Part shown: positions 42,231-50,791 of the stretch, piece by piece | Numbering within the stretch: the stretch's first letter is position 1 | How the letters are laid out: each line of letters starts with the position of its first letter | Assembly (NCBI RefSeq): GCF_963668215.1 | Contig: NZ_OY764190.1 | Coordinates: forward strand, 3,720,001 to 3,784,000 | DNA: 64,000 nucleotides | Direction: 5' to 3' | From: an uncultured Desulfosarcina sp. | GTDB taxonomy: Bacteria > Desulfobacterota > Desulfobacteria > Desulfobacterales > Desulfosarcinaceae | Position numbers and translations under genes: made by a program | Notes under the pieces: generated by a model | Told to the model about the DNA's origin: nothing | Databases searched by the model: none | Seen by the model: the letters and a program-made list of their open reading frames with translations, nothing else

Positions 42231-43379
42231 ATGTCCGATACCCGAATCCTTTTTGTAGACGACGATAAAGACATTCTGGCCATGGTCGGGCAGTATCTGA
42301 CCATCAAAGGCTACGACGTGACCACCGTGGACAACGGCATCGAAGCCGTGGGCATCGTCAAAGAAAAACAGATCGATATCGTTTTTACCGATTACAAGAT
42401 GCCCGATTTCAATGGCCTCGAACTTCTGGTGGCCATCAAGAAATACCGGCCCCGGACTGAAGTGATCATCGTTACGGGATACGGGTCCATGGAATCGGCC
42501 ATTCAGGCCATGAAATTCGGCAGCTACGACTACCTGCAAAAACCCTTCAAGCTGGACCACCTCCGGTTGATCATCGACCGCATCATCGAAGAAAAAAAGA
42601 TCAAGGACAAGGCCCAACTGATTCGCAAGATTTCACGGGAGCGCCACCAATACGGCAACATGGTGGGCTTTTGCCCAAAAATGCGTGAAATCTACGAGGT
42701 GATCGACACCATCACCATCGAAAATCCCACGGTTTTGATTCAGGGAGAAAGCGGAACAGGGAAGGAATTGACGGCGCGGACCATTCACGAGAGCAGCGAC
42801 CGCATGGAGATGCCCTTCGTGCCGATGAACTGCAACCGGCTGGCCAAAAAGACAAAGAACGAAGATGAAATTGCCGCGCAGCTTTCCGACGTGATGGCAT
42901 CGGTGGGTGGCGGCACCCTTTACCTGGACGAAATCTCCGTTTTGCCCGCCGACATCCGCAAGCGGATACTGAAGCTGATGGAGGAGGCGCAATCCGATTC
43001 CGGGCAACGCCCCCGCTTGATTGCGGGCACCAGCAAGGACCTGGATGAAGTCATCGCCAGCGGAGCCATGAAAGAGAGCCTGCTCGTTCTTTTCAACGCC
43101 GTGTTCATCAAGCTGCCGGCGCTTCGTGAACGCAAGGAAGACATCCCCCTGCTGATCAACCATTTCCTGTACAATGACACTCCGGCAACCACCACCCGCA
43201 TCTACGGCATCACCCCATCGGCCATGAATATCCTTTTGGAGTACCACTGGCCGGGCAACCTGATTCAATTGCAGAACGTGATCGAACGGGCTTATGCCAT
43301 GGGGGTCGAAAACGCCATCGGTCCCGAGGACCTGCCGGAGGAGATCCGCACCTTCGGCACCATTTCCCAAATGGGCTGA
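42231..43379 (+). CDS. Response regulator with degenerate sigma-54-type AAA+ domain and no DNA-binding domain
   Basis: A 382-residue protein. The receiver domain is intact (acidic pair DD10-11, phospho-Asp54 in FTDYKMPDFNG, Thr82, Lys104). The AAA+ domain has Walker A GESGTGKE (172-179) and Walker B GGGTLYLDEI (226-235). However, the segment where ESELFGxxxGAFTGA should be is replaced by NRLAKKTKNEDEIAAQLSD; the arginine-finger stretch reads MKESLLVLFNA instead of FREDLYYRLNV; and sensor II is WPGNLIQLQNV with the usual Arg missing. It ends without a Fis-type helix-turn-helix. It therefore cannot be a normal NtrC activator. ATG at 42231 with CGGAGA upstream. It runs into the B12-radical SAM gene 12 bases later. 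Confidence 0.88.
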   Translation: MSDTRILFVDDDKDILAMVGQYLTIKGYDVTTVDNGIEAVGIVKEKQIDIVFTDYKMPDFNGLELLVAIKKYRPRTEVIIVTGYGSMESAIQAMKFGSYDYLQKPFKLDHLRLIIDRIIEEKKIKDKAQLIRKISRERHQYGNMVGFCPKMREIYEVIDTITIENPTVLIQGESGTGKELTARTIHESSDRMEMPFVPMNCNRLAKKTKNEDEIAAQLSDVMASVGGGTLYLDEISVLPADIRKRILKLMEEAQSDSGQRPRLIAGTSKDLDEVIASGAMKESLLVLFNAVFIKLPALRERKEDIPLLINHFLYNDTPATTTRIYGITPSAMNILLEYHWPGNLIQLQNVIERAYAMGVENAIGPEDLPEEIRTFGTISQMG

Positions 43380-43391
43380 TCCGCCTTCCCG

Positions 43392-44999
43392 ATGGTTGAC
43401 ATTCTTCTGATCCAACCGCCCATCACCGATTTCTACCACACCGCCAAACGAACCATTCCTTACGGCCTGGCTTCCATTGCCGCCGCGGTGGCTGAAAAGG
43501 GCTTCTCGGTTGCCATTCTGGATGCCATGGCCACCGGCAAGTCGCGGGTCGTGGCGACGCCACCCGAACTGGACGGACTCGATCCCTATTATGGACGGGC
43601 AGACCACAGCCCTTTTTCCCTGTTCCACCAGTTTCGCCGCTATGGGTACAGCCTCGAACATATCGGCCGCGAGATCAAAAGGTCCGGAGCGTTTCTGGTG
43701 GGAATCGCCTCTTTGTTCACGGCTTACAGCGATATGGCCCTTGCCGTGGCCCGGACGGCCAAAGCCAGTCTGCCCGATTGCACCGTGGTGCTGGGCGGGC
43801 ACCACCCGACAGCCCTGCCGGAAGCGGTGATGGCCGAATCGGCCGTGGATCTGGTATTGCGGGGAGAAGGCGAGGCCAGCCTGCCGGCCCTGGCCGCGGC
43901 GTTGCAAGCGGGAGACGAACTGGATGACGTGCCGGGCATCGTGCTGCGCAGGCCCGACGGTGGACTGCGGATTTCCGAACCGGCCCTGTGCAGCGATCCG
44001 AACCGGCTTCCCGTGCCCGCCTTCGGCTTGATCCGGCGAAAGTTCTATCAACGCTGGGGACGGGACTGCCTGGCGATTGCCGCGACCCGGGGATGCCCGC
44101 TGGCGTGCAGCTACTGCGCCACGAGCCGGCACTCCTGGATGGGATTCAGGAAGCGCTCGGTGGCCGCGGTGCTGCGTGAAATCCGGGCGGCGGCACAAGG
44201 ACGCCGGGTGGGATTCATCGATTTCGAGGACGAGAATCTCACCATGGATCGCCGATGGTTCCTCGAATTGATGGGCGGGATTCGCGAAATTTTCGGAGAG
44301 GACCTGCCGGAATTGCGGGCCATGAACGGGCTTTTCCCACCTTCCCTGAACGCCGAGGTGGTAGGGACCATGGCAAAGAGCGGCTTCAAGACCCTGAACC
44401 TTTCCCTGGGCAGTTCGATCCCCGAACAATTAAAACGCTTCAACCGTCCCGACGTTTGCAAAGCCTTTGACCGGGCTTTGGCGTTGAGCAGCGAGGAAGG
44501 GCTCTCGGCGGTGGGGTACATTATCGTGGGGGCGCCGGATCAGGTCCCGCTGCAATCGGTGGACGACCTGCTGTTTCTGGCCCGGCGACCGGTGCTGGCC
44601 GGCGTCTCCGTGTTTTATCCGGCGCCTGGCAGCGTAGACTATCTCCGTTGCCGGGAATTGGGCCTGTTGCCGAAATCCTTTGCCGGTATGCGGTCCACGG
44701 CCCTGCCCATCCATCAGCGTACGTCGCGAACCGACGCGGCCACCCTGCTGCGTTTGGGGCGCATTCTAAATTTTATAAAAAGACTCCGGGAGGAAGGCCT
44801 CCCGATTCCCAGACCGGCAGCCTTGGGCGAACGATTAGACCCAGACCGGGACCGGCAGGATGTGGGGATGCAATTGCTGGCGGCGTTTTTGTACGACGGC
44901 GGCATCCGCGGTGTCGAAGCCGACGGAAGGGTGTATGATCACCTTGTGTCAGCCAGGCTGTGCCGGCGTTTTTTGGACGGGCTGACGTCTGTGCAATAG
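43392..44999 (+). CDS. B12-binding-domain radical SAM protein
   Basis: A 535-residue protein with an N-terminal cobalamin-binding-like domain (ILLIQPPITDF, GLASIAAAVAEKGFSVAILDA, VLGGHHPTALPEAVMAE, LVLRGEGE) and then a radical SAM domain with C-x3-C-x2-C in TRGCPLACSYCATS. The rest (FIDFEDENLTMDRRWFLELM, TLNLSLGSSIPEQLKRFNRPD) follows the Elp3-like fold. Substrate unknown; the family includes methyltransferases and ring-forming enzymes. Located 12 bases after the degenerate response regulator, suggesting shared control. Confidence 0.88.
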   Translation: MVDILLIQPPITDFYHTAKRTIPYGLASIAAAVAEKGFSVAILDAMATGKSRVVATPPELDGLDPYYGRADHSPFSLFHQFRRYGYSLEHIGREIKRSGAFLVGIASLFTAYSDMALAVARTAKASLPDCTVVLGGHHPTALPEAVMAESAVDLVLRGEGEASLPALAAALQAGDELDDVPGIVLRRPDGGLRISEPALCSDPNRLPVPAFGLIRRKFYQRWGRDCLAIAATRGCPLACSYCATSRHSWMGFRKRSVAAVLREIRAAAQGRRVGFIDFEDENLTMDRRWFLELMGGIREIFGEDLPELRAMNGLFPPSLNAEVVGTMAKSGFKTLNLSLGSSIPEQLKRFNRPDVCKAFDRALALSSEEGLSAVGYIIVGAPDQVPLQSVDDLLFLARRPVLAGVSVFYPAPGSVDYLRCRELGLLPKSFAGMRSTALPIHQRTSRTDAATLLRLGRILNFIKRLREEGLPIPRPAALGERLDPDRDRQDVGMQLLAAFLYDGGIRGVEADGRVYDHLVSARLCRRFLDGLTSVQ

Positions 45000-45002
45000 A
45001 CG

Positions 45003-45031
45003 ATCAGATATCGGCCTTCTTACAAAGCCGT
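45003..45031. repeat. Fragment of the 125-bp palindromic repeat
   Basis: ATCAGATATCGGCCTTCTTAC and the following AAAGCCGTC match one arm of the element at 38772-38896 with a few changes. It occupies nearly the whole 33-base gap between two convergent genes and abuts both stop codons (TAG of the radical SAM gene, TAG of LysE). Only one arm is present, so it cannot form the long hairpin. Confidence 0.7.
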
Positions 45032-45032
45032 C

Positions 45033-45650
45033 CTAATTGAACCCGGCGACAATGGCAATTAACCCAAACCCAACCAATACAGTACCGGAAATCCGGTTGA
45101 TCCAACCCATGGCGGTCGGATGCAGACGGGTATTGAAAATGCTGCTCGCCGATGAGAGAATAACCCACCAGGCCATGGAGCCGGAAAATACGCCGGCCAC
45201 CAGCCACCCGGCGTCCCAATGGTCGGTGCCGGCGCAGCCCAGGCCCATCCCGGCGAAAACGGCGGTAAAGGAGAGGATGGTCATGGGATTGGTCAGGGTG
45301 AGAACCAGCGCGGAGAAATATCCTTTGGCTCCCCGGACAGAGGCGTCCCCGGTTGGTTTCGGATCGGCCGTTGCCAGAAAGATGCGCAGTCCCAGGTAGC
45401 AGAGAAAAAGGCCGCCGAGAAGTTGAATCCAGAACCGCTGCCCCACCAGCAAACCGGAGAGGCCGGCCAGACCGAAACCGGCAACGCATCCGTAAAGGGC
45501 GTCGGCCGTGGCGGCCCCGGTGCCGGTAAGCAGTCCGGCCTGCCACCCATGGGCCAGGCTGCGGCGGATGCAGAGGACGCCGATGGGCCCCACCGGCATG
45601 GCAATGGAAAAACCGAAGATCAATCCTTTGATGAAAAATGAATACGCCAT
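45033..45650 (-). CDS. LysE/RhtB family amino-acid exporter
   Basis: A 205-residue membrane protein of about six helices. The family signature GLIFGFSIAMPVGPIGVLCIRRSLAHGWQAGLLTGTGAATADALYG is at the N-terminus, followed by FWIQLLGGLFLCYLGLRIFL and a central TLTNPMTILSFTAVFAGM. It exports basic or neutral amino acids using the ion gradient. Divergently transcribed from an Lrp-type regulator 92 bases away, a typical exporter-regulator pair. The ATG at 45650 is chosen; a GTG at 45659 is possible, and neither has a strong ribosome binding site. Confidence 0.88.
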   Translation of the reverse strand: MAYSFFIKGLIFGFSIAMPVGPIGVLCIRRSLAHGWQAGLLTGTGAATADALYGCVAGFGLAGLSGLLVGQRFWIQLLGGLFLCYLGLRIFLATADPKPTGDASVRGAKGYFSALVLTLTNPMTILSFTAVFAGMGLGCAGTDHWDAGWLVAGVFSGSMAWWVILSSASSIFNTRLHPTAMGWINRISGTVLVGFGLIAIVAGFN

Positions 45651-45742
45651 GGGAGGCACCCTATCGCATCGGGTCGGGAGAAACCATGGCTAAAAAACGG
45701 TTTTCGGGGGGTTGGACTTTAAAAAACAAGGAAGTGGAAGCC

Positions 45743-46201
45743 ATGGACCTTCGGGTTGAAAAAATGCTGGATGGAATCGGGCTGAAAATTCTGGCTGTCC
45801 TGCAGGAGAACGCCAGGATGTCCCTGGCACGCATCGGCGAGTTGGTGGGGTTGTCATCCCCGGCTGTGGCCGAGCGGGTCAAAAAGCTTGAAGAGGCAGG
45901 GGTCATCAAAGGCTACCACGCCCATATCGACCCCGAGGCCATGGGCCGGTCGGTGGCCGCTTTCATTCAGCTGACCACCGATGCCCGGCATTATCCGGCC
46001 GTCAAATCCCTGGCTGCCGATCTGCCCGAGGTTGCCGCCTGCCACCACGTCAGCGGCGAAGCCTCTTTCATCTTGCAGGTGCGCGTGGCACAGGTCGCCG
46101 ATCTGGAGCCCCTGGTGGCCCGCTTCAGTCCCTTGGGGCAGACGCGTACCGCCATCGTCCTCTCCTCGCCGGTGGACAAGGGGGCTCGGGTGCTGCTTTA
46201 G
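45743..46201 (+). CDS. Lrp/AsnC family transcriptional regulator
   Basis: A 152-residue regulator: N-terminal winged HTH (MLDGIGLKILAVLQENARMSLARIGELVGLSSPAVAERVKKLEEAGVIKGY) and C-terminal RAM ligand domain (FIQLTTDARHYPAVKSLAADLPEVAACHHVSGEASFILQVRV). It likely senses an amino acid and controls the divergent LysE gene and itself. Start: ATG at 45743 with AAGGAAG gives the family length; ATG 45686 (GGGAGA upstream) would add 19 residues. It is convergent with the next gene, overlapping its stop by four bases. Confidence 0.88.
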   Translation: MDLRVEKMLDGIGLKILAVLQENARMSLARIGELVGLSSPAVAERVKKLEEAGVIKGYHAHIDPEAMGRSVAAFIQLTTDARHYPAVKSLAADLPEVAACHHVSGEASFILQVRVAQVADLEPLVARFSPLGQTRTAIVLSSPVDKGARVLL

Positions 46202-46557
46202 GTGCCCGACGCTTCTTGCCGGTTTTCGGTGTTGACCACCTGGCGGATGCGGATGGGGCGTTTTATCGGTTTTGGAGTAAGGTTGTTGTTGATCAGAAAA
46301 CCCTTGAGCCATCCTTTGGCTTCCCGGGCGGTGTCCTGGTCGGTGTAATAGGCCTTGATGCCCTTGATTTCCGGATATACCTCGTCCACCCGCTGCCACT
46401 CATTGGGCGCCATTTTAGCCTCCATGGCGTAGAGCACGTCCCTGCTTTCGACGGCTACCAGGCGAATGTCAGGACCCAGCTTTTTTTCCAGGGCCTTGAT
46501 GGTTTCCAGATCCTCGGGGCTCAGGGCGGCGAATTTGAAGTCGTTCAAACCGCTCAT
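46198..46557 (-). CDS. Hypothetical protein, 119 residues
   Basis: I do not recognise this protein. It is soluble and charged (NDFKFAALSPEDLETIKALEKKL at the N-terminus, MAPNEWQRVDEVYPEIKGIKAYYTDQDTAREAKGWLKGFL in the middle) and has a basic C-terminus (KPIKRPIRIRQVV). The frame is GC3-rich like its neighbours and has AAAGG before the ATG, so I believe it is real. It is divergent from cysE and shares its upstream region, which includes a palindromic promoter element. Confidence 0.65.
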   Translation of the reverse strand: MSGLNDFKFAALSPEDLETIKALEKKLGPDIRLVAVESRDVLYAMEAKMAPNEWQRVDEVYPEIKGIKAYYTDQDTAREAKGWLKGFLINNNLTPKPIKRPIRIRQVVNTENRQEASGT

Positions 46558-46630
46558 GGGGGTACCTTTTCCTTCTTCGTGAAAGTGGCGTGCATCTTTT
46601 TTGGACGCATCAAATCAGAATTGGTTTCGC

Positions 46631-46668
46631 TTGTCAATTTTTGACAACCCTCTCTTTGTGGTTACAAT
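46631..46668 (+). promoter_or_regulatory. cysE promoter with overlapping TTGTCAA-TTT-TTGACAA palindrome
   Basis: TTGACA (46641-46646), a 16-base spacer and TACAAT (46663-46668) lie 58 bases before the cysE ATG. The -35 is one arm of a perfect seven-base inverted repeat, TTGTCAA-TTT-TTGACAA (46631-46647). The other arm gives a TTGACA on the minus strand that could be the -35 of the divergent hypothetical gene. A dimeric regulator bound here would control both directions. Confidence 0.6.
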
Positions 46669-46726
46669 GAGGGCTGATCGCAACTACCGGTAATGGAAAC
46701 CGATTGCCACGTAACGGAGACGCCCG

Positions 46727-47689
46727 ATGACTGCCAATCCCCCCATCGAAGGCGATGTCTGCCGGACAGAAATGGAATGCCATCAGGAAGCGCGCTCCCT
46801 TTTGCCGGCCGTTGCCGAACGGATTATCGACCACAGCGAAAACAGCTCCTGCTACACCCATATCGACAGCGAGCCCATCCCTTCGGAAGGCTTTGTGGCC
46901 GATATCATCGACATGTTCCGGGAACTGCTTTTCCCCGGCTATTTCTCCCGCGAGAAGTTGGATCCGGTCAACCTGCGCTACAGCCTGGGGCAGACCATAT
47001 CCAAATTGTACGATCTGCTGGCTGACCTGATCGCCCACAACATCCGCCATGACTGCCTGCGCTATCACCAGTCGTGCAGCCATTGCGAAACCCGCGGCCA
47101 CAGCCTGGCACTTGAGATGATGGATGCCATCCCTGAAATCCGCCAGGTTTTGGCGTCGGACGTGCAGGCGGCCTTCGACGGGGACCCGGCGGCCAAAAGC
47201 CATGACGAGATCATCTTCAGCTATCCGGGGATTTACGCTATCAGCGTCCACCGGGTGGCCCACAGGCTTTTCGAACTAGGCGTGCCCCTGCTGCCACGGG
47301 TCATGGCCGAACACGCCCACAGCATCACCGGGATCGACATCCATCCCGGTGCCGTCATCGGGAAGCGCTTCGTCATCGATCACGGCACGGGTGTGGTCAT
47401 CGGAGAAACGACGCGCATCGGGGACAACGTGCGCATCTACCAGGGGGTGACCCTGGGCGCCCTGTCCCTTCCCAAGGACGCGGGAGAAAAGCTGCGCGGC
47501 AAAAAGCGCCACCCCACCATCGAAGATGACGTGATCATTTATTCGGGGGCCACCATTTTGGGCGGGGACACCATCATCGGCTCCCGCAGCGTGGTGGGCG
47601 GCAACGTCTGGCTGACCGAATCCATTCCCCCGGACACCACCGTAATGATGGAAAAGCCCCGGCTGGTTATCCGGGAAGCTAGGCGCTAA
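46727..47689 (+). CDS. cysE: Serine O-acetyltransferase
   Basis: A 320-residue serine acetyltransferase, the long form also seen as EpsC/SAT in anaerobes. It makes O-acetylserine from serine and acetyl-CoA, the first step of cysteine synthesis. The helical N-domain is followed by the left-handed beta helix of hexapeptide repeats (GIDIHPGAVIGKRFVIDHGTGVVIGETTRIGDNVRIYQGVTLGA), with catalytic His in IDHGTGVVIGE and HPGA. It is followed by cysK after 33 bases with its own ribosome binding site, so a cysEK operon. Confidence 0.93.
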   Translation: MTANPPIEGDVCRTEMECHQEARSLLPAVAERIIDHSENSSCYTHIDSEPIPSEGFVADIIDMFRELLFPGYFSREKLDPVNLRYSLGQTISKLYDLLADLIAHNIRHDCLRYHQSCSHCETRGHSLALEMMDAIPEIRQVLASDVQAAFDGDPAAKSHDEIIFSYPGIYAISVHRVAHRLFELGVPLLPRVMAEHAHSITGIDIHPGAVIGKRFVIDHGTGVVIGETTRIGDNVRIYQGVTLGALSLPKDAGEKLRGKKRHPTIEDDVIIYSGATILGGDTIIGSRSVVGGNVWLTESIPPDTTVMMEKPRLVIREARR

Positions 47690-47722
47690 ACGGGCAGTTG
47701 AACGACCAAAAAGGAGAACGTC

Positions 47723-48640
47723 ATGCCTGTACACAGTACAATTACAAATACCATCGGAAAAACGCCCCTGGTCCGGCTGAACCGCATCGGCGGCGGCCAG
47801 GCCGAAATCCTGGCCAAGCTGGAATTTTTCAATCCCCTGGGCAGCGTCAAAGACCGCATTGCTGCGGCCATGATCGACGATGCCGAGGAAAAGGGGCAAA
47901 TCGGTGAGGACACCCTGATCGTGGAACCGACCAGCGGGAATACCGGCATCGGGCTGGCCTTTATCTGTGCCGCCCGGGGATACCGGCTTTGTCTCACCAT
48001 GCCGGAAACCATGAGCGTCGAGCGTCAGAAGCTGCTGCGGCACCTGGGCGCGCAACTGGTGCTTACCCCGGGCTCCCAAGGGATGGTTGGCGCCATCGAG
48101 AAGGCCAACGCCATCGTTTCCGAAACCCACGGTGCTTTCATGCCCAACCAGTTCGAAAACCCCGCCAATCCCCGTATCCACCGGGAGACAACGGCCGTAG
48201 AAATCTGGGCGGACACGGCCGGCGATGTGGATATTCTGGTGGCCGGGGTGGGTACCGGCGGCACCCTTACCGGGGTCGGCGGTTTTTTCAAGGAAGAGAA
48301 GCCCGGCTTTCGCGTGGTTGCCGTGGAACCGGTCGATTCGCCGGTGCTTTCCGGTGGTGAGAAAGGCCCTCACAAAATCCAGGGCATCGGTGCGGGGTTT
48401 GTGCCTGAAGTGCTGGATCGATCTCTCATCGACGAGGTGGTGACCGTCACCAACGACGATGCCTTGGAAACGGCCCGAAAGCTGGCCGCGGTTGAGGGGA
48501 TCCTGTGCGGCATCTCTTCCGGGGCCGCGGTGTGGGCCTGCCTTCAGGTGGCGGCCAAACCGGAGAATGCCGGCAAACGCATCGTTACGATATTGCCCAG
48601 CACGGGCGAGCGGTATTTGAGCACCGACCTGTTTATTTAG
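47723..48640 (+). CDS. cysK: Cysteine synthase (O-acetylserine sulfhydrylase)
   Basis: A 305-residue PLP enzyme making cysteine from O-acetylserine and sulfide. PLP lysine K43 is in FFNPLGSVKDRIA, the substrate loop in PTSGNTGIGLAF, the phosphate-binding glycines in GVGTGGTLTGVGGFFKE, and the C-terminal SSGAAV. In a sulfate reducer sulfide is abundant, so cysEK is the expected pathway. AAAAGGAGAA precedes the ATG. Convergent with murA, seven bases between stops. Confidence 0.95.
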   Translation: MPVHSTITNTIGKTPLVRLNRIGGGQAEILAKLEFFNPLGSVKDRIAAAMIDDAEEKGQIGEDTLIVEPTSGNTGIGLAFICAARGYRLCLTMPETMSVERQKLLRHLGAQLVLTPGSQGMVGAIEKANAIVSETHGAFMPNQFENPANPRIHRETTAVEIWADTAGDVDILVAGVGTGGTLTGVGGFFKEEKPGFRVVAVEPVDSPVLSGGEKGPHKIQGIGAGFVPEVLDRSLIDEVVTVTNDDALETARKLAAVEGILCGISSGAAVWACLQVAAKPENAGKRIVTILPSTGERYLSTDLFI

Positions 48641-48647
48641 TCCTTAT

Positions 48648-49922
48648 CTATTTAACCCGCTGCACATCGGCGCCGAGCTGTTGAAAGCGGCTTTCGATGT
48701 CGAAATGTCCCCGGTTGATCTGGTAGACGTTGCCGATGGTGGTTTTCTCCGGGCAGGCTAGGCCAGCCAGCAGAATGCAGGCGGCGGCCCGGATGTTGTC
48801 CGGTTCGGTGTCCGCCCCTTGGAAGGTGGTGGGGCCGTTGACGATGGCCAGACCGTCCTCTTCATCCAGGTCGATGGAGGCCCCCAGTTTTCTCAATTCC
48901 TTGACATGGCTGAAACGCTTGTCGAAGATCCGCTCCCGGATATAGCTCTGGCCGTCGGCAATGCAGGAAAGGGCCATGATCGCCGGCTGAAAATCGGTGG
49001 CGAAGCCCGGATAGGGGCAGGTGAGCACGTTCACCGGGCGCAGATTCTTGCCCGGCGAGGCAACCTCCATGACATGCCCGTTGATACGGATTTCGACGCC
49101 CATCTGCATCATTTTTTCGGTTAAAATGCGCAGGTCGGCCGGATTAACACCGATAATCGAAATTTTCCCCCCGGCAATCCCTGCCGCCATCATGAACAAT
49201 CCTGCGTCCAGGCGGTCGTTCATGGCGTAGTACTCCACGGGATTCAAGGCCGGTACCCCTTCTACTGTAAGCGTGCGGGTGCCCAATCCATGGATCTTTG
49301 CGCCCATCTTGATGAGAAAATTGGCGAAATCGAATATCTCCGGGTCCGAGGCGGCATTTTCGATGATGGAGACCCCTTTGGAAAAACAGGCCGCCATCAT
49401 CAGGTTTTCCGTTCCGGTATGGCTGGGAAAGTCCAGATACATGCCGGCGCCCAGAAAATTGTCGCCCCGGATGACAAAGGCGTCGCCGCTGGTAATCTGG
49501 GCCCCGAGCCGGGCAAAACCGCGATAATGGTAGTTCAGGTTGCGGGCGCCCAAAGGACAGCCGCCGACGCTGGGCAGTCGGACTTCACCCAGGCGGGCCA
49601 GCAATGACGGAATGAAAAGCACCGAGGCCCGTAGGCGGCAGGTGAGCGCTTCGGGAAGATCCGAGCGATTCAGGCCGGTGGCATCCACGCAGACCGTTTT
49701 CTCTTCAGGGAAGTAGTCCACTTTGGCACCCACATGGCGCATGATTTCGAAGGCCACCAGGATGTCGTTCAGCGGCGGTACATTGCGGATCACGCTGCAT
49801 CCGTTCTCCGGAAGCAGGGACGCGGCCAGCATGGGCAGAATCGCATTTTTAGACCCCTGCACACAGACGCTGCCGGCCAAGGGTTTACCACCATTGATTT
49901 GAATGAATTCCCGCTCGCTCAT
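48648..49922 (-). CDS. murA: UDP-N-acetylglucosamine 1-carboxyvinyltransferase
   Basis: A 424-residue MurA, first committed enzyme of peptidoglycan synthesis and the fosfomycin target. Motifs: VQGSKNAILPMLAASLL (Lys25-Asn26), the catalytic loop LPSVGGCPLGARN with Cys122 (equivalent to E. coli Cys115, so fosfomycin-sensitive type), and FPSHTGTENLMMAA. ATG at 49922 has GAGAGGC upstream; an upstream in-frame extension is formed only by the double-hairpin repeat and is not part of the protein. Confidence 0.95.
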   Translation of the reverse strand: MSEREFIQINGGKPLAGSVCVQGSKNAILPMLAASLLPENGCSVIRNVPPLNDILVAFEIMRHVGAKVDYFPEEKTVCVDATGLNRSDLPEALTCRLRASVLFIPSLLARLGEVRLPSVGGCPLGARNLNYHYRGFARLGAQITSGDAFVIRGDNFLGAGMYLDFPSHTGTENLMMAACFSKGVSIIENAASDPEIFDFANFLIKMGAKIHGLGTRTLTVEGVPALNPVEYYAMNDRLDAGLFMMAAGIAGGKISIIGVNPADLRILTEKMMQMGVEIRINGHVMEVASPGKNLRPVNVLTCPYPGFATDFQPAIMALSCIADGQSYIRERIFDKRFSHVKELRKLGASIDLDEEDGLAIVNGPTTFQGADTEPDNIRAAACILLAGLACPEKTTIGNVYQINRGHFDIESRFQQLGADVQRVK

Positions 49923-49944
49923 GGGGTGTGCCTCTCTATGTTTT

Positions 49945-50035
49945 CCGGTTCCCATGCTCTGCATGGGAACTCCATAACTGTCGGATGAAGTCCAATGGTG
50001 CTCCCACGCGGAGCATGGGAGCAAGGCGCGCGATT
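49945..50035. repeat. Double-hairpin REP-like repeat (family B), copy 2, inverted
   Basis: A perfect hairpin GTTCCCATGC-TCT-GCATGGGAAC (49948-49970) and GCTCCCACGC-GGA-GCATGGGAGC (50000-50022) are joined by a linker containing CTGTCGGATG. Read on the other strand this is the same order and linker as copy 1 at 24700-24795. It sits between murA and the end of the qrc region, both on the minus strand. Confidence 0.8.
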
Positions 50036-50193
50036 CACTTGATCTTTGTGAATAAGCGCTGATCGAATGGTTACGAAACCATCGCAGTAAATAGACATAA
50101 AAGCGGTTTTACGGCAACCGATTTTCTTCCAGCCCGCGCCTGTTTTACAGACCCAATCTTTCCAACGGTTTTCGAGCCGAAAAAAAACGGATC

Positions 50194-50685
50194 TCAATTA
50201 CCGAACATGGGGCCGTCCGGTCCCAGGTGGCACGAGTAGCAGCCAAACCCGCGACGGGTGATCAGGCTGAATTTTTTCTTGCCAAGTGCCGTGCTCATCA
50301 TGGGTACCAGGCGGTCGAGCTTCAGCCGGGTCGTTTCGGGATACTTTTCAAATTCGGGCCCCAGCAGCAGTTCTCCGCTGAGCCGGGGAAGATGGGCGGT
50401 GGGCATTTGGAATTTGCCGGACCTGGCGTCCTCGCCGTGGCACAGCCGGCAGTCCACCGTCGAAAACCGCTCGGGACGCCAGGAGGCAAACAGTTCGGCC
50501 GCCTGGGGAAGAACGACGGTTTTCATGTGGGCTTTGCGCTGGTCGATGCTCATTTCGTTCCAGGTCAGTTGCCTGCCTTCGGAACCGATGGGGCCGATCC
50601 GTTTGGGGTAGCAGGCCCACAAGGCTGCAACGGTTAGGCAAACCGCAAAGACGGTTACGATGGTCTTGGTATTGATGGACCGCAT
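50194..50685 (-). CDS. Diheme cytochrome c, probable lipoprotein, at the end of the qrc cluster
   Basis: A 163-residue protein with an N-terminal hydrophobic segment (TIVTVFAVCLTVAALWAC) ending in a lipobox-like LWAC (Cys25), so it may be an outer-surface membrane lipoprotein. Two heme sites follow: CRLCH (C79) and CYSCH (C149). Between them is a linker with EFEKYPETTRLKLDRLVPMM. ATG at 50685 with GGAGG upstream. It is the last minus-strand gene after qrcD and the 53-residue protein, 106 bases from the latter. It could accept electrons from Qrc in place of, or in addition to, a soluble tetraheme cytochrome c3; that is inference. Confidence 0.8.
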   Translation of the reverse strand: MRSINTKTIVTVFAVCLTVAALWACYPKRIGPIGSEGRQLTWNEMSIDQRKAHMKTVVLPQAAELFASWRPERFSTVDCRLCHGEDARSGKFQMPTAHLPRLSGELLLGPEFEKYPETTRLKLDRLVPMMSTALGKKKFSLITRRGFGCYSCHLGPDGPMFGN

Positions 50686-50791
50686 GGCTTCCTCCATCGG
50701 TGTGGGTGGACTCGATAAAAAAAACAAAGCGCTTCCCCGGTTTTGGATACGGATGGAAGCGCTCGGTTGGTTTTATTGGACAGGGGGCGGC

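Noticed and set aside
42231..43379. Annotation as an ordinary NtrC-type sigma-54 activator
   Set aside because: GAFTGA, arginine finger, sensor II Arg and the Fis-type HTH are all missing, so that function is not supported.
42633..44429. A 598-codon minus-strand frame opposite the response regulator and radical SAM genes
   Set aside because: Antisense shadow of two genes with clear motifs; no supporting feature of its own.
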